A stretch of DNA of 52,050 nucleotides. Source: Campylobacter gastrosuis. Its GTDB lineage: Bacteria > Campylobacterota > Campylobacteria > Campylobacterales > Campylobacteraceae. The DNA lies in NCBI RefSeq assembly GCF_030249845.1, contig NZ_JANURM010000013.1, positions 1 through 52,050 of the forward strand, given 5' to 3'. A program made the position numbers and the translations under genes. Below are positions 45,208 to 52,050 of the stretch, piece by piece. The number at the start of each line of letters is the position of its first letter. Within the stretch, counting starts at the first letter, position 1. Under the pieces are notes generated by a model. That model was not told the DNA's origin. It saw only the letters and a program-made list of their open reading frames with translations, and searched no databases.

Positions 45208-45963
45208 GTTTGCCTTTTTAACGCAGGCATTTACCGCTTCAATCACGGCTGAGCGAAAGCCGTTTTTCTCCAAACTCGCCACCGCTTCAATGGTTGTGCC
45301 AGATGGCGAGCAAACCTCGTCTTTAAGCTCTGCTACGTGTTTATCGCTTAAAAGCGCCATTTTGGCTGAGCCTAAAAGGGCGTTTGAGGCGATTTTGTAA
45401 GCCATTTTTCTATTTAGCCCGTTTAAAACCCCAGCGTCAGCAAGGGCCTCAATAAACATAAACGCATAGGCAGGAAGGCTTCCCGCAATGCCCACAAATG
45501 CCCCAAATTCGCTCTCTTTAATCTCAAAAACTTCGCCAAAACTTTTAAAGATACCAGCCACATTTTGTTTGTCTAAATCGCTAAAATTTTCATCAAAGCA
45601 AAGTGCGGTTGTGGCTGATTTGACAAGGGCTGGTGTGTTTGGCATAGCACGAGCGATTTTTGCGTTTTTTAGTGTATTTTGTAGCTTAGAAATGCTAAAA
45701 TTTGGAGCCAAACTAACTAAAATTTTACCACTCATCTCGTCTTTAATAACGCCTAAAATCACATCGTAATCTTTTGGCTTAACTGCCAAGATCACGATAT
45801 CTGCGTTTTTAGCGACCTCTTTTTCGCTGCTTAAAATACGAGCACCATTTTTGCTTAAAAACTCGCCATTTTTACCCTTGCTAAACGCACATATTTTTTG
45901 CCCCAAAAGTGCAGTTATCATCGCACTTGCCATATTGCCAACACCGATAAAACCTAGTTTCAT
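45202..45963 (-). CDS. proC: Pyrroline-5-carboxylate reductase
   Basis: 253 residues from the ATG at 45963, which follows AAGGATAAAA. An in-frame extension to 46014 overlaps mrr and is rejected because the family begins MKLGFIGVGNM. That Gly-rich motif binds NAD(P)H. VILAVKPKDY, ARAMPNTPALV and DEVCSPSGTTIEA are further signatures. It performs the last step of proline synthesis. It is separated from proA by the mrr-type gene. Confidence 0.95.
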   Translation of the reverse strand: MKLGFIGVGNMASAMITALLGQKICAFSKGKNGEFLSKNGARILSSEKEVAKNADIVILAVKPKDYDVILGVIKDEMSGKILVSLAPNFSISKLQNTLKNAKIARAMPNTPALVKSATTALCFDENFSDLDKQNVAGIFKSFGEVFEIKESEFGAFVGIAGSLPAYAFMFIEALADAGVLNGLNRKMAYKIASNALLGSAKMALLSDKHVAELKDEVCSPSGTTIEAVASLEKNGFRSAVIEAVNACVKKANS

Positions 45964-45980
45964 TTTTATCCTTTGAATTT

Positions 45981-46910
45981 TTAATAACCAAAAAAGTCGC
46001 CGTCTATATCGCAAATCTCTAAAATTTGCCTTACTTGCACGCCGATTTTATACTTTATCATAAGTTCTGCAAGTCTATCCCCATCCACTAGTATTACAGT
46101 GTGGCTCTGTACGTTTTTAGCGTACTCTCTAGCTTCTTTCGTAAAATTTGAAGTGGTAATAAACACGCCTTTTTTGGTTTGTTTATCAGATATAGCTCCG
46201 ACAAATTTTTGAATTTCAGGGCGAGAAACGCTACCTTGCCAACTTTTAGCTTGAATATAAATTTGAGAAAGACCCAGCTCATCCTCATTAATAATGCCGT
46301 CAATTCCACCGTCTGCACCGCTTTTAGTAAGCCTACCTACTCCGTAGCCCATCTTTTCTAATAGTTTTGATACTAAGTATTCAAAAAAATTTGGATCTTT
46401 TTGTGAAATTTCATCTAAAATTTGGGATTTTAGGTTTTCATTTAACTCGCCTGTGGCTTGTTCTATAATTTCAATTGGCGTGTAGTTTGATTCTTCTTTG
46501 TTTTTTGATGTACTAGTTTTATTTTTTAATGTCTTACACGTATCTTTATTTTTATATATTTCATCGTACCAATTTTCAAATTTATTTCGCGCGTCTTTGT
46601 CTAAAAGTATTTTTTTGCCATATTCGGTAATTTCGTAAATCCCACGTTCAACTCTCTTAACCAAGTTTTTATCTTGATTATTTTGTTTAAAGGTTTTAAG
46701 TATCGTAAGGTATGTCAAAGCCCAACCGGCACGATCCTCGTAAACAAATTTTCCGTTTGTAACCACTCTTTTTAACTCATTTGATTCACACTTAAAATCC
46801 TCAGTTAAAAATTTATAGGTCTCATCGTAGACTTCTTGAAGTCTTGCTTTGGTGTTTTTGCCAAGAAACTTCAATATCGGAAACATCATATCTTTATATT
46901 GTGGTACCAT
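45981..46910 (-). CDS. mrr: Mrr-family (type IV) restriction endonuclease
   Basis: 309 residues. The N-terminal region (about 1-90) resembles the Mrr_N winged helix. The catalytic region near 185-240 reads FEYLVSKLLEKMGYG, SGADGGIDGII and YIQAKSW, giving the D...QxK core of Mrr_cat. GVFITTSNFTKEAREYAKN follows. Mrr enzymes cut DNA carrying foreign methylation. AAGGATATTT precedes the ATG. It sits between proA and proC, is more AT-rich in its middle part, and is probably an insertion into the proline operon. Confidence 0.88.
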   Translation of the reverse strand: MVPQYKDMMFPILKFLGKNTKARLQEVYDETYKFLTEDFKCESNELKRVVTNGKFVYEDRAGWALTYLTILKTFKQNNQDKNLVKRVERGIYEITEYGKKILLDKDARNKFENWYDEIYKNKDTCKTLKNKTSTSKNKEESNYTPIEIIEQATGELNENLKSQILDEISQKDPNFFEYLVSKLLEKMGYGVGRLTKSGADGGIDGIINEDELGLSQIYIQAKSWQGSVSRPEIQKFVGAISDKQTKKGVFITTSNFTKEAREYAKNVQSHTVILVDGDRLAELMIKYKIGVQVRQILEICDIDGDFFGY

Positions 46911-46978
46911 AAATATCCTTAAAAATTTAATTAAGCAACCTAATAGAAAACCAAGGAAGCATTAACTTAGACAATATG

Positions 46979-48226
46979 TTATCTAACCTGCCCAGCTCCA
47001 CGCACGATATATTTGTAAGTCGTAAGCTCCTTTAAGCCCATTGGTCCTCTTGCGTGAAGTTTTTGCGTTGAAATTCCAATCTCTCCGCCAAAGCCAAACT
47101 CGCCGCCGTCGCTAAATCTAGTCGAGGCGTTTGCATAAACGACCGCACTGCCGACCGCATTTAAAAAATTCTCTATATTTTCGTAATTTTTGCTTAAAAT
47201 CGCGTCTGAATGACCGCTAGAATGAGCGTTTATGAAATTTATGGCTTCGTTTAAATCGCCCACGCTTTTAACCGCCAAAATAAGTTCTAAAAACTCCGCC
47301 CCAAAGTCGCTCTCATCGGCTAAACGCACGTTTTCAAACCCTTCGTAATTTTGCCAAATTTCACGCTCTAATCTTAGCTCTACGCCTGAAAGCTCAGCGA
47401 TTAAAAGCGGCATAATTTTATCAACGATATTTTTGTGCAAAATCACGCATTCAGCGGCGTTACACACGCTTGGACGTTGCGTTTTGGCGTTTTTGATTAT
47501 CGCTAAGGCTTTACTAATATCCGCGCTCTCATCAACAAAAATATGACAAATCCCAGCGCCAGTTTCAATCACCGGTATCGTGGCGTTTTGCGTGATAAAT
47601 TCCTTTAAATTTTTACCGCCTCTTGGGATTATGACGTCAATTAGCCCATTTAGGCGTATCATTTGACTTACGCTCTCTCGCCTTGTGTCGCAAATTAACG
47701 AGATCGCACCACTTGGCACGTCGTGTTTTGTGGCGACTTTGTTAAAAATTTCAACAAGGGCGATGTTTGAGTTTAAAGCACTTGCTGAGCCCCGTAAAAT
47801 CACGGCGTTTGAGCTTTTTAATGCAAGCGCTGCCACGTCAATGCTGACGTTTGGACGGCTCTCATAAATCATACCGATGACGCCAAGCGGAGTGCGAATT
47901 TTGCTGATTTGCATACCATTTGGGTGCTTAAATCCGCTTAAAATTTCGCCCACTGGGTCGCTCAAACTCGCAACTTCATTTAACCCCTTTGCCATTGCCT
48001 CAATTCGCGCGTCAGTTAGCGTCAAGCGGTCAAGCAAAGCCGTGCTTAGACCGCTATCCTTGCCATTTTTTAAGTCAATCTCATTTTGCGATTTTATCCA
48101 CTCTTTTTTGCCTATTAGCTCGTTTGCTACGGCGTTTAGGACGCTATTTTTCACGCCTGTTTTTAAATTTACTAGCTTAAAACTACTCTCTTTTGCTCTC
48201 TTTGCAAGATTTAAAATTTCACTCAT
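46979..48226 (-). CDS. proA: Glutamate-5-semialdehyde dehydrogenase (gamma-glutamyl phosphate reductase)
   Basis: 415 residues. PLGVIGMIYESRPNVSIDVA, IPRGGKNLKEFI and the catalytic Cys in KTQRPSVCNAAE are ProA motifs, and KLHARGPMGLKELTTYKY is the typical C-terminal motif. It reduces gamma-glutamyl phosphate made by ProB. Its start lies three bases after the proB stop, so the pair is co-translated. Confidence 0.97.
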   Translation of the reverse strand: MSEILNLAKRAKESSFKLVNLKTGVKNSVLNAVANELIGKKEWIKSQNEIDLKNGKDSGLSTALLDRLTLTDARIEAMAKGLNEVASLSDPVGEILSGFKHPNGMQISKIRTPLGVIGMIYESRPNVSIDVAALALKSSNAVILRGSASALNSNIALVEIFNKVATKHDVPSGAISLICDTRRESVSQMIRLNGLIDVIIPRGGKNLKEFITQNATIPVIETGAGICHIFVDESADISKALAIIKNAKTQRPSVCNAAECVILHKNIVDKIMPLLIAELSGVELRLEREIWQNYEGFENVRLADESDFGAEFLELILAVKSVGDLNEAINFINAHSSGHSDAILSKNYENIENFLNAVGSAVVYANASTRFSDGGEFGFGGEIGISTQKLHARGPMGLKELTTYKYIVRGAGQVR

Positions 48227-48228
48227 TT

Positions 48229-49347
48229 TTACCCCTTAACTGCCACATTATCAGCGTGTATAATCTCATCGTCCGTTTTGTGCCCCAAAATCGCTTCAAA
48301 TTCATCGCTTTTTAGCCCTAAAATACGAGCTATATCATCTGATGAGTAGTTTGTGATACCGCTTGCGATAGTTTCGTTTTTAGCGGTGCAAATATCTACC
48401 ACAAAGCCACGCTCAAACTCGCCGACGACCTTTTTTATCCCCACAGCAAGCAAGCTTTTGCCACTTTTTAAAGCCGCTGCCGCGCCTTCATCAACGACTA
48501 AAACGCCCTTTTTACTCGCACCAAATGCGACCCAAAATTTACGCGAATTTACGCCGTTTTTAGCCAAAAATAGCGTTCCAAGCTCATCGCCGTTTATGAT
48601 TTTAGTTAAAATGTCGCTCGTTTTGCCATTTGCAATTAGCATATTTGTGCCGTTTTTTGTGGCGATTTTTGCCGCACTTATCTTTGTAGCCATACCGCCA
48701 GTGCCAAATTTACTCCCCTCGCCACCAGCCATTTTTACGATATTTTCATCAATATTTTGCACTAAATTTAGCAGTTTTGCGTTTTTGTCGCTGTTTGGAT
48801 TTGCTGTGTAAAGTCCGTCTATGTCGCTTAAAATGATGAGCAAATCAGCGTCAGTTAGCCCGCAAACGAGCGCTGAAAGAGTGTCATTATCGCCTACTTT
48901 TAGCTCATCGGCTACGACTGGGTCGTTTTCGTTTATGATCGGCACTATGCCCTGCGTTAAAAGTGCGTTGCAGACGTTTCTGGCGTTTAGGTAGCGTTTT
49001 CTATCGTCAAAGTCGGCTCTTGTTAATAAAAGCTGTGCGATCGTGCGTGAATACGCCCAAAATACGCGCTCATAAAGGTGCATAAGTGCGACCTGTCCGA
49101 CTGCTGCTAAGGCTTGTTTTTGCGCGATGTTTTTGGGCTTTACGCTAACCACTAGTCGCCCCATACCAGCGCCAACGGCACCTGAGGTTACCAAAATCAC
49201 TTCGTAACCTAAATTCTTAATAGCGCAAATCTGTGCCACTAGGCTTTTTATCAGGCTCTCATTTAACGTGCCGTCGCTGTTTGTAAGCGTTGAAGTGCCG
49301 ACTTTTACGACTATGCGTCTTGTGTTTTTAAATAGCTCTTTTCTCAT
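48229..49347 (-). CDS. proB: Glutamate 5-kinase with C-terminal PUA domain
   Basis: 372 residues. The kinase domain (about 1-255) has VVKVGTSTLTN, LVTSGAVGAGMGRL, INENDPVVADELKVGDNDTLSA and GGMATKISAAKIA. The C-terminal PUA-like domain (about 275-365) has LLAVGIKKVVGEFERG. It catalyses the first, proline-inhibited step of proline synthesis. It is first in the proB-proA operon. Confidence 0.97.
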   Translation of the reverse strand: MRKELFKNTRRIVVKVGTSTLTNSDGTLNESLIKSLVAQICAIKNLGYEVILVTSGAVGAGMGRLVVSVKPKNIAQKQALAAVGQVALMHLYERVFWAYSRTIAQLLLTRADFDDRKRYLNARNVCNALLTQGIVPIINENDPVVADELKVGDNDTLSALVCGLTDADLLIILSDIDGLYTANPNSDKNAKLLNLVQNIDENIVKMAGGEGSKFGTGGMATKISAAKIATKNGTNMLIANGKTSDILTKIINGDELGTLFLAKNGVNSRKFWVAFGASKKGVLVVDEGAAAALKSGKSLLAVGIKKVVGEFERGFVVDICTAKNETIASGITNYSSDDIARILGLKSDEFEAILGHKTDDEIIHADNVAVKG

Positions 49348-49536
49348 CTAATGCCTTGAAATTTTGGACTAATTATATCAAAAACTTAAAATTTTAAGAT
49401 ATTATAATTTTTATCTTATAAGGCAATATATAAAATAATATTTGACTTATATAAAAATTTAGAATAAAATTTCGCCATTAATTTTTTGGTTTAATAAAAT
49501 AATAAGATATAAAAGGTCTTGTTTAAGGAGTTATTT
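49348..49536 (+). promoter_or_regulatory. Divergent AT-rich region between proB and mfrA
   Basis: No gene is seen. AAGATA ... TATCTT forms an inverted repeat around TTATAATTTT, roughly 49400-49421. Several candidate -10 boxes occur, for example AATAAAAT near 49463. Because fumarate respiration genes are usually oxygen- or growth-regulated, an operator here is plausible but cannot be defined by eye. TTAAGGAGTTATTT precedes mfrA. Confidence 0.35.
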
Positions 49537-51375
49537 ATGAATGAAGAAAAATTTAGTAGGCGAGATTTTATAAAATCAGCCACTATCGGCATTGGTGCGC
49601 TTGCGGCTTCTAGCCCAGCGTCTGTTATAGCTAGTGAGCTTAAAGGTGGCAATAAAAACTCTCTGCCTAGCGTTGATGTTTTAGTCATCGGCTCGGGTGG
49701 AGCGGGGCTTAGGGCTGCTGTGGCTGTTAGAAAAAAGCACCCAAATTTAAGCGTAGTAGTCGTAAATAAAGGTATGCCATCACGCAACGCAACCTGTATG
49801 GCAGAAGGCGGTATAAACGGCGTTATTGACTTTGAAAACGGCGACTCTCAAAGACTTCACGCTTATGACACGGTAAAGGGTAGCGACTTTTTAGGAGATC
49901 AAGACGCCATTATAAAATTCGCACAAAAAGCCACAGAGGCGATTCACGAGCTTGACTATGCTGGTATGCCATTTAATAGACAAAAGGATAACACCGTAGC
50001 AAGGCGTTTTGCTGGTGGTGCTAAGTATGAACGCTGTAACTACGCCGCTGATAAAACCGGCTCAATAATGATGCATACCTGTCTTGATGAAGCCATCACA
50101 ACTGGCGTGAAATTTTTGCTAGATCACTACTTGCTTGATATTGCAATTGACGGCAATGAGTGCGAGGGCGTGGTGCTTTTAAATATGCAAAACGGCGATG
50201 TTACGCCAGTTTTGGCAAAATCGGTCGTGTTAGCGACTGGTGGTTATACAAGAGTGTTTTTTAACCGAACTTCAACACCATTTAACGCAAGTGGTGACGG
50301 CGTAGCAGCAGCACTTAGAGCTGGTTTGGCGTTTAAAGACCCTGAAATGCTTCAATTTCACCCAACTGGCGTTAGAAACGGCGGTGCATTGATAACAGAA
50401 GCTGCACGCGGGCTTGGCGGTAAGCTAATTAACAACAAGGGCGAACGTTTTATGAGCAAATACTCAAAACGTATGGAGTTAGCCCCAAGGGATATCGTTT
50501 CACGCTCAATAGAAACCGAAATACGCCTTGGCAACGGCTTTGGCGAGGGTATGGGCTCGTATGTGCTTTTAGATGTTACGCATTTAGGCGAGGAGCGAAT
50601 TATGAATGAATTACCACAAATTCGCCACGTTGGACTACTTTTTGAGGGTATAGACTTGGTTAAAGAGCCGATTAAGATTCGCCCAACCGCTCACTACTCA
50701 ATGGGTGGCATTGAGATTGCTAAATTTGATGATATGAGCACTCATTTGCCGGGTCTTTTTGCGGCTGGTGAAACTAGCTGTGCCTCTATCCACGGCGCAA
50801 ATCGCTTAGGTGGCAATAGCCTAACTGACGCTGCTGTAACTGGCAAATTAGCTGGTGAGGGTGCTGGTGATTATGCGGATAAAAGGCAAAATTTTGGCTC
50901 TGGCAAACACGCAGATGAGCTTGCTAAAAAGTGGAGAGAAAAACTTAAAAATATCACAAGTGGCAACTCAAAGCCAAATGAACTTTACGATTTAAGAGAG
51001 GAATTTGGCAAATACAACTGGGATAATATGGGAATTTTTAGAACCGGCGAAAAGCTTGAAAAACACATTCAAATTTTAGATGAAATTTGGGCTAAATACA
51101 ACAATCTTAAAATTTCAAACTCAAATATGTTTTACAACACAGCTCTAATTGAGTATTTAGAATTTGGCAACCTTATACTTCTAGCAAGATGTGCTTGTTT
51201 AGCAGCCCTTAATAGAAAAGAGAGCCGTGGTGCTCACACACGTGAGGACTATCCAAAAAGAGATGACGTAAATTTCTTAAAACACAGCCTAATTACGCTA
51301 AAAGATGATAGCTTAAATATTAACTACAAAGATGTGGTTATTACTGAATTTGCAGTTGAAGAGAGGAAATACTAA
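49537..51375 (+). CDS. mfrA: Periplasmic methylmenaquinol:fumarate reductase flavoprotein subunit
   Basis: 612 residues from the ATG at 49537 behind TTAAGGAG; an earlier TTG at 49519 is rejected. The N-terminal SRRDFIKSATIGIGALAASS is a twin-arginine signal, placing the enzyme in the periplasm, unlike cytoplasmic FrdA. The FAD-binding VDVLVIGSGGAGLRAAVAV, the flavin-region ARRFAGGAKYER and active-site segments QFHPTGV, RPTAHYSMGGIEI and GANRLGGNSLTDAAV are present. It reduces fumarate with methylmenaquinol electrons and was annotated earlier as sdhA. It overlaps mfrB by one base. Confidence 0.95.
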   Translation: MNEEKFSRRDFIKSATIGIGALAASSPASVIASELKGGNKNSLPSVDVLVIGSGGAGLRAAVAVRKKHPNLSVVVVNKGMPSRNATCMAEGGINGVIDFENGDSQRLHAYDTVKGSDFLGDQDAIIKFAQKATEAIHELDYAGMPFNRQKDNTVARRFAGGAKYERCNYAADKTGSIMMHTCLDEAITTGVKFLLDHYLLDIAIDGNECEGVVLLNMQNGDVTPVLAKSVVLATGGYTRVFFNRTSTPFNASGDGVAAALRAGLAFKDPEMLQFHPTGVRNGGALITEAARGLGGKLINNKGERFMSKYSKRMELAPRDIVSRSIETEIRLGNGFGEGMGSYVLLDVTHLGEERIMNELPQIRHVGLLFEGIDLVKEPIKIRPTAHYSMGGIEIAKFDDMSTHLPGLFAAGETSCASIHGANRLGGNSLTDAAVTGKLAGEGAGDYADKRQNFGSGKHADELAKKWREKLKNITSGNSKPNELYDLREEFGKYNWDNMGIFRTGEKLEKHIQILDEIWAKYNNLKISNSNMFYNTALIEYLEFGNLILLARCACLAALNRKESRGAHTREDYPKRDDVNFLKHSLITLKDDSLNINYKDVVITEFAVEERKY

Positions 51376-52050
51376 TGAAATTTATAATTGACCGATTTGA
51401 CGGAGTCAAAAAATACGAACAAACTTACGAGCTAAGCATAGATGAAGTAAAGGGCAAAACGCTTTTAAGCCTACTTCAACACATAAAACGCACACAAGAC
51501 ATCTCGCTAAATTTCACAGCTTCTTGCCGTTCGGCGATTTGCGGAGCTTGTGCGGTTAGAGTAAATGGACACTCATATCTTGCCTGTGATACAAAAATGG
51601 AGGAGCTTTTAGAAGAATACGAAAATCCAGAGAGTTTTAGAATTTCGCCATTAGCGAATTTTAAAGTCCTTTCAGATTTAGTCGTTGATTGGGAGCCAAG
51701 TATTGAGAATTTAAGAAAGATAAAGCCTACTATCACACCAAAAGAAGCTTTTTCTGAGAAAAAAGGTTGCGTTCAGACACAAGCAGAAGTTGATGCGATT
51801 AAAAAGCAATGGGACTGCATCCTATGCGGTAGCTGTGCTAGTGAGTGTAACAAACTAGCCGCTGATTCAAGCGACTATATGCAGCCTTTTGTATTTACTC
51901 ACGCATTTAGAGCAGCTTATGATTCACGCTCAAAAGACCCGCTAACTCACCTAAAACCAGCCATTGCAAATGGTCTTTGGAAGTGCGTGCATTGTCAAGA
52001 GTGTGCTGACCGCTGTCCAAAAGGCATAAGCTCGGCTGATGATATTGCCG
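51375..52050 (+). CDS. mfrB: Methylmenaquinol:fumarate reductase iron-sulfur subunit (3' end outside window)
   Basis: 225 codons are visible. Cysteines for the [2Fe-2S] cluster lie in SCRSAICGACAVRVNG with a fourth in YLACDT. The [4Fe-4S]/[3Fe-4S] motifs lie in WDCILCGSCASECNK and WKCVHCQECADRCPKG. It carries electrons from the membrane subunit (mfrE, expected just beyond the edge) to MfrA. The start overlaps the mfrA stop (TAATG). Confidence 0.95.
   Translation, partial: MKFIIDRFDGVKKYEQTYELSIDEVKGKTLLSLLQHIKRTQDISLNFTASCRSAICGACAVRVNGHSYLACDTKMEELLEEYENPESFRISPLANFKVLSDLVVDWEPSIENLRKIKPTITPKEAFSEKKGCVQTQAEVDAIKKQWDCILCGSCASECNKLAADSSDYMQPFVFTHAFRAAYDSRSKDPLTHLKPAIANGLWKCVHCQECADRCPKGISSADDIA

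Overview
The window looks like chromosomal DNA of a Campylobacter species (class Campylobacteria, formerly Epsilonproteobacteria), more like the C. concisus/curvus/rectus side of the genus than C. jejuni. This is inferred from the low GC content, AAGGATAAAA-type ribosome binding sites, TATAAT promoters without clear -35 boxes, and marker genes: Tat-exported fumarate reductase MfrAB, a cytochrome bd-type oxidase with DUF4492, DsbI, and the infA-rpmJ-rpsM-rpsK-rpsD-rpoA-rplQ cluster. No phage, insertion sequence or CRISPR array was seen. The accessory content is restriction-modification genes and decayed genes.

Left part (1-18.0 kb, mostly minus strand). A leftward gene run goes from a di-heme cytochrome c peroxidase to a membrane PAS/GGDEF/EAL c-di-GMP protein to the N-terminus of a giant LapA-type adhesin. 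The adhesin has a retention module and a TAAG cleavage motif. Then come a methyltransferase, a molybdate-binding Mop protein, a chemotaxis receptor, and a two-gene cyclic-nucleotide module: a phosphodiesterase/GAF/HD-GYP fusion followed by a CHASE2 adenylate cyclase. Upstream of these on the same strand lie rpsB, tsf and a LolD-like ATPase, then a DUF4198 protein, pgeF and riboflavin synthase.

Middle part (18.0-35.6 kb). A porin remnant precedes a DsbA-like/DsbI thiol-oxidation pair. Facing it is a cytochrome bd-type oxidase operon: DUF4492, cydA, cydB and a previously hidden 35-36 residue membrane protein resembling CydX/CioY. Then follow CYTH-CHAD, ubiE, a CfrBI-type restriction-modification pair, xseA, a HaeIII-type restriction-modification pair, serC, a lone D12-class adenine methyltransferase, tRNA-Met, and metE-metF. 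Two restriction systems are spliced with 1-11 base overlaps on both sides of xseA. metE has its own promoter, a 7-codon leader ORF and a folded leader.

Right part (35.6-52.05 kb). Three neighbouring minus-strand genes (fumarase/aspartase-superfamily lyase, DASS anion transporter, WYL regulator) are all broken, so a whole uptake/catabolic locus is decaying. The ribosomal protein/RNA polymerase alpha cluster follows, then ybaB, a PDZ protein and ispA on plus. The proline pathway proB-proA-proC on minus is interrupted by an Mrr-type restriction enzyme gene. mfrA and the start of mfrB, encoding periplasmic fumarate respiration, end the window.

The most interesting items are the peroxidase/c-di-GMP/adhesin run, the cAMP-plus-c-di-GMP module, the small oxidase subunit, the metE leader ORF, and the paired restriction systems around xseA, one with a methyltransferase lacking its usual C-terminal end. 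Family assignments come from motif recognition and memory, not from database searches.
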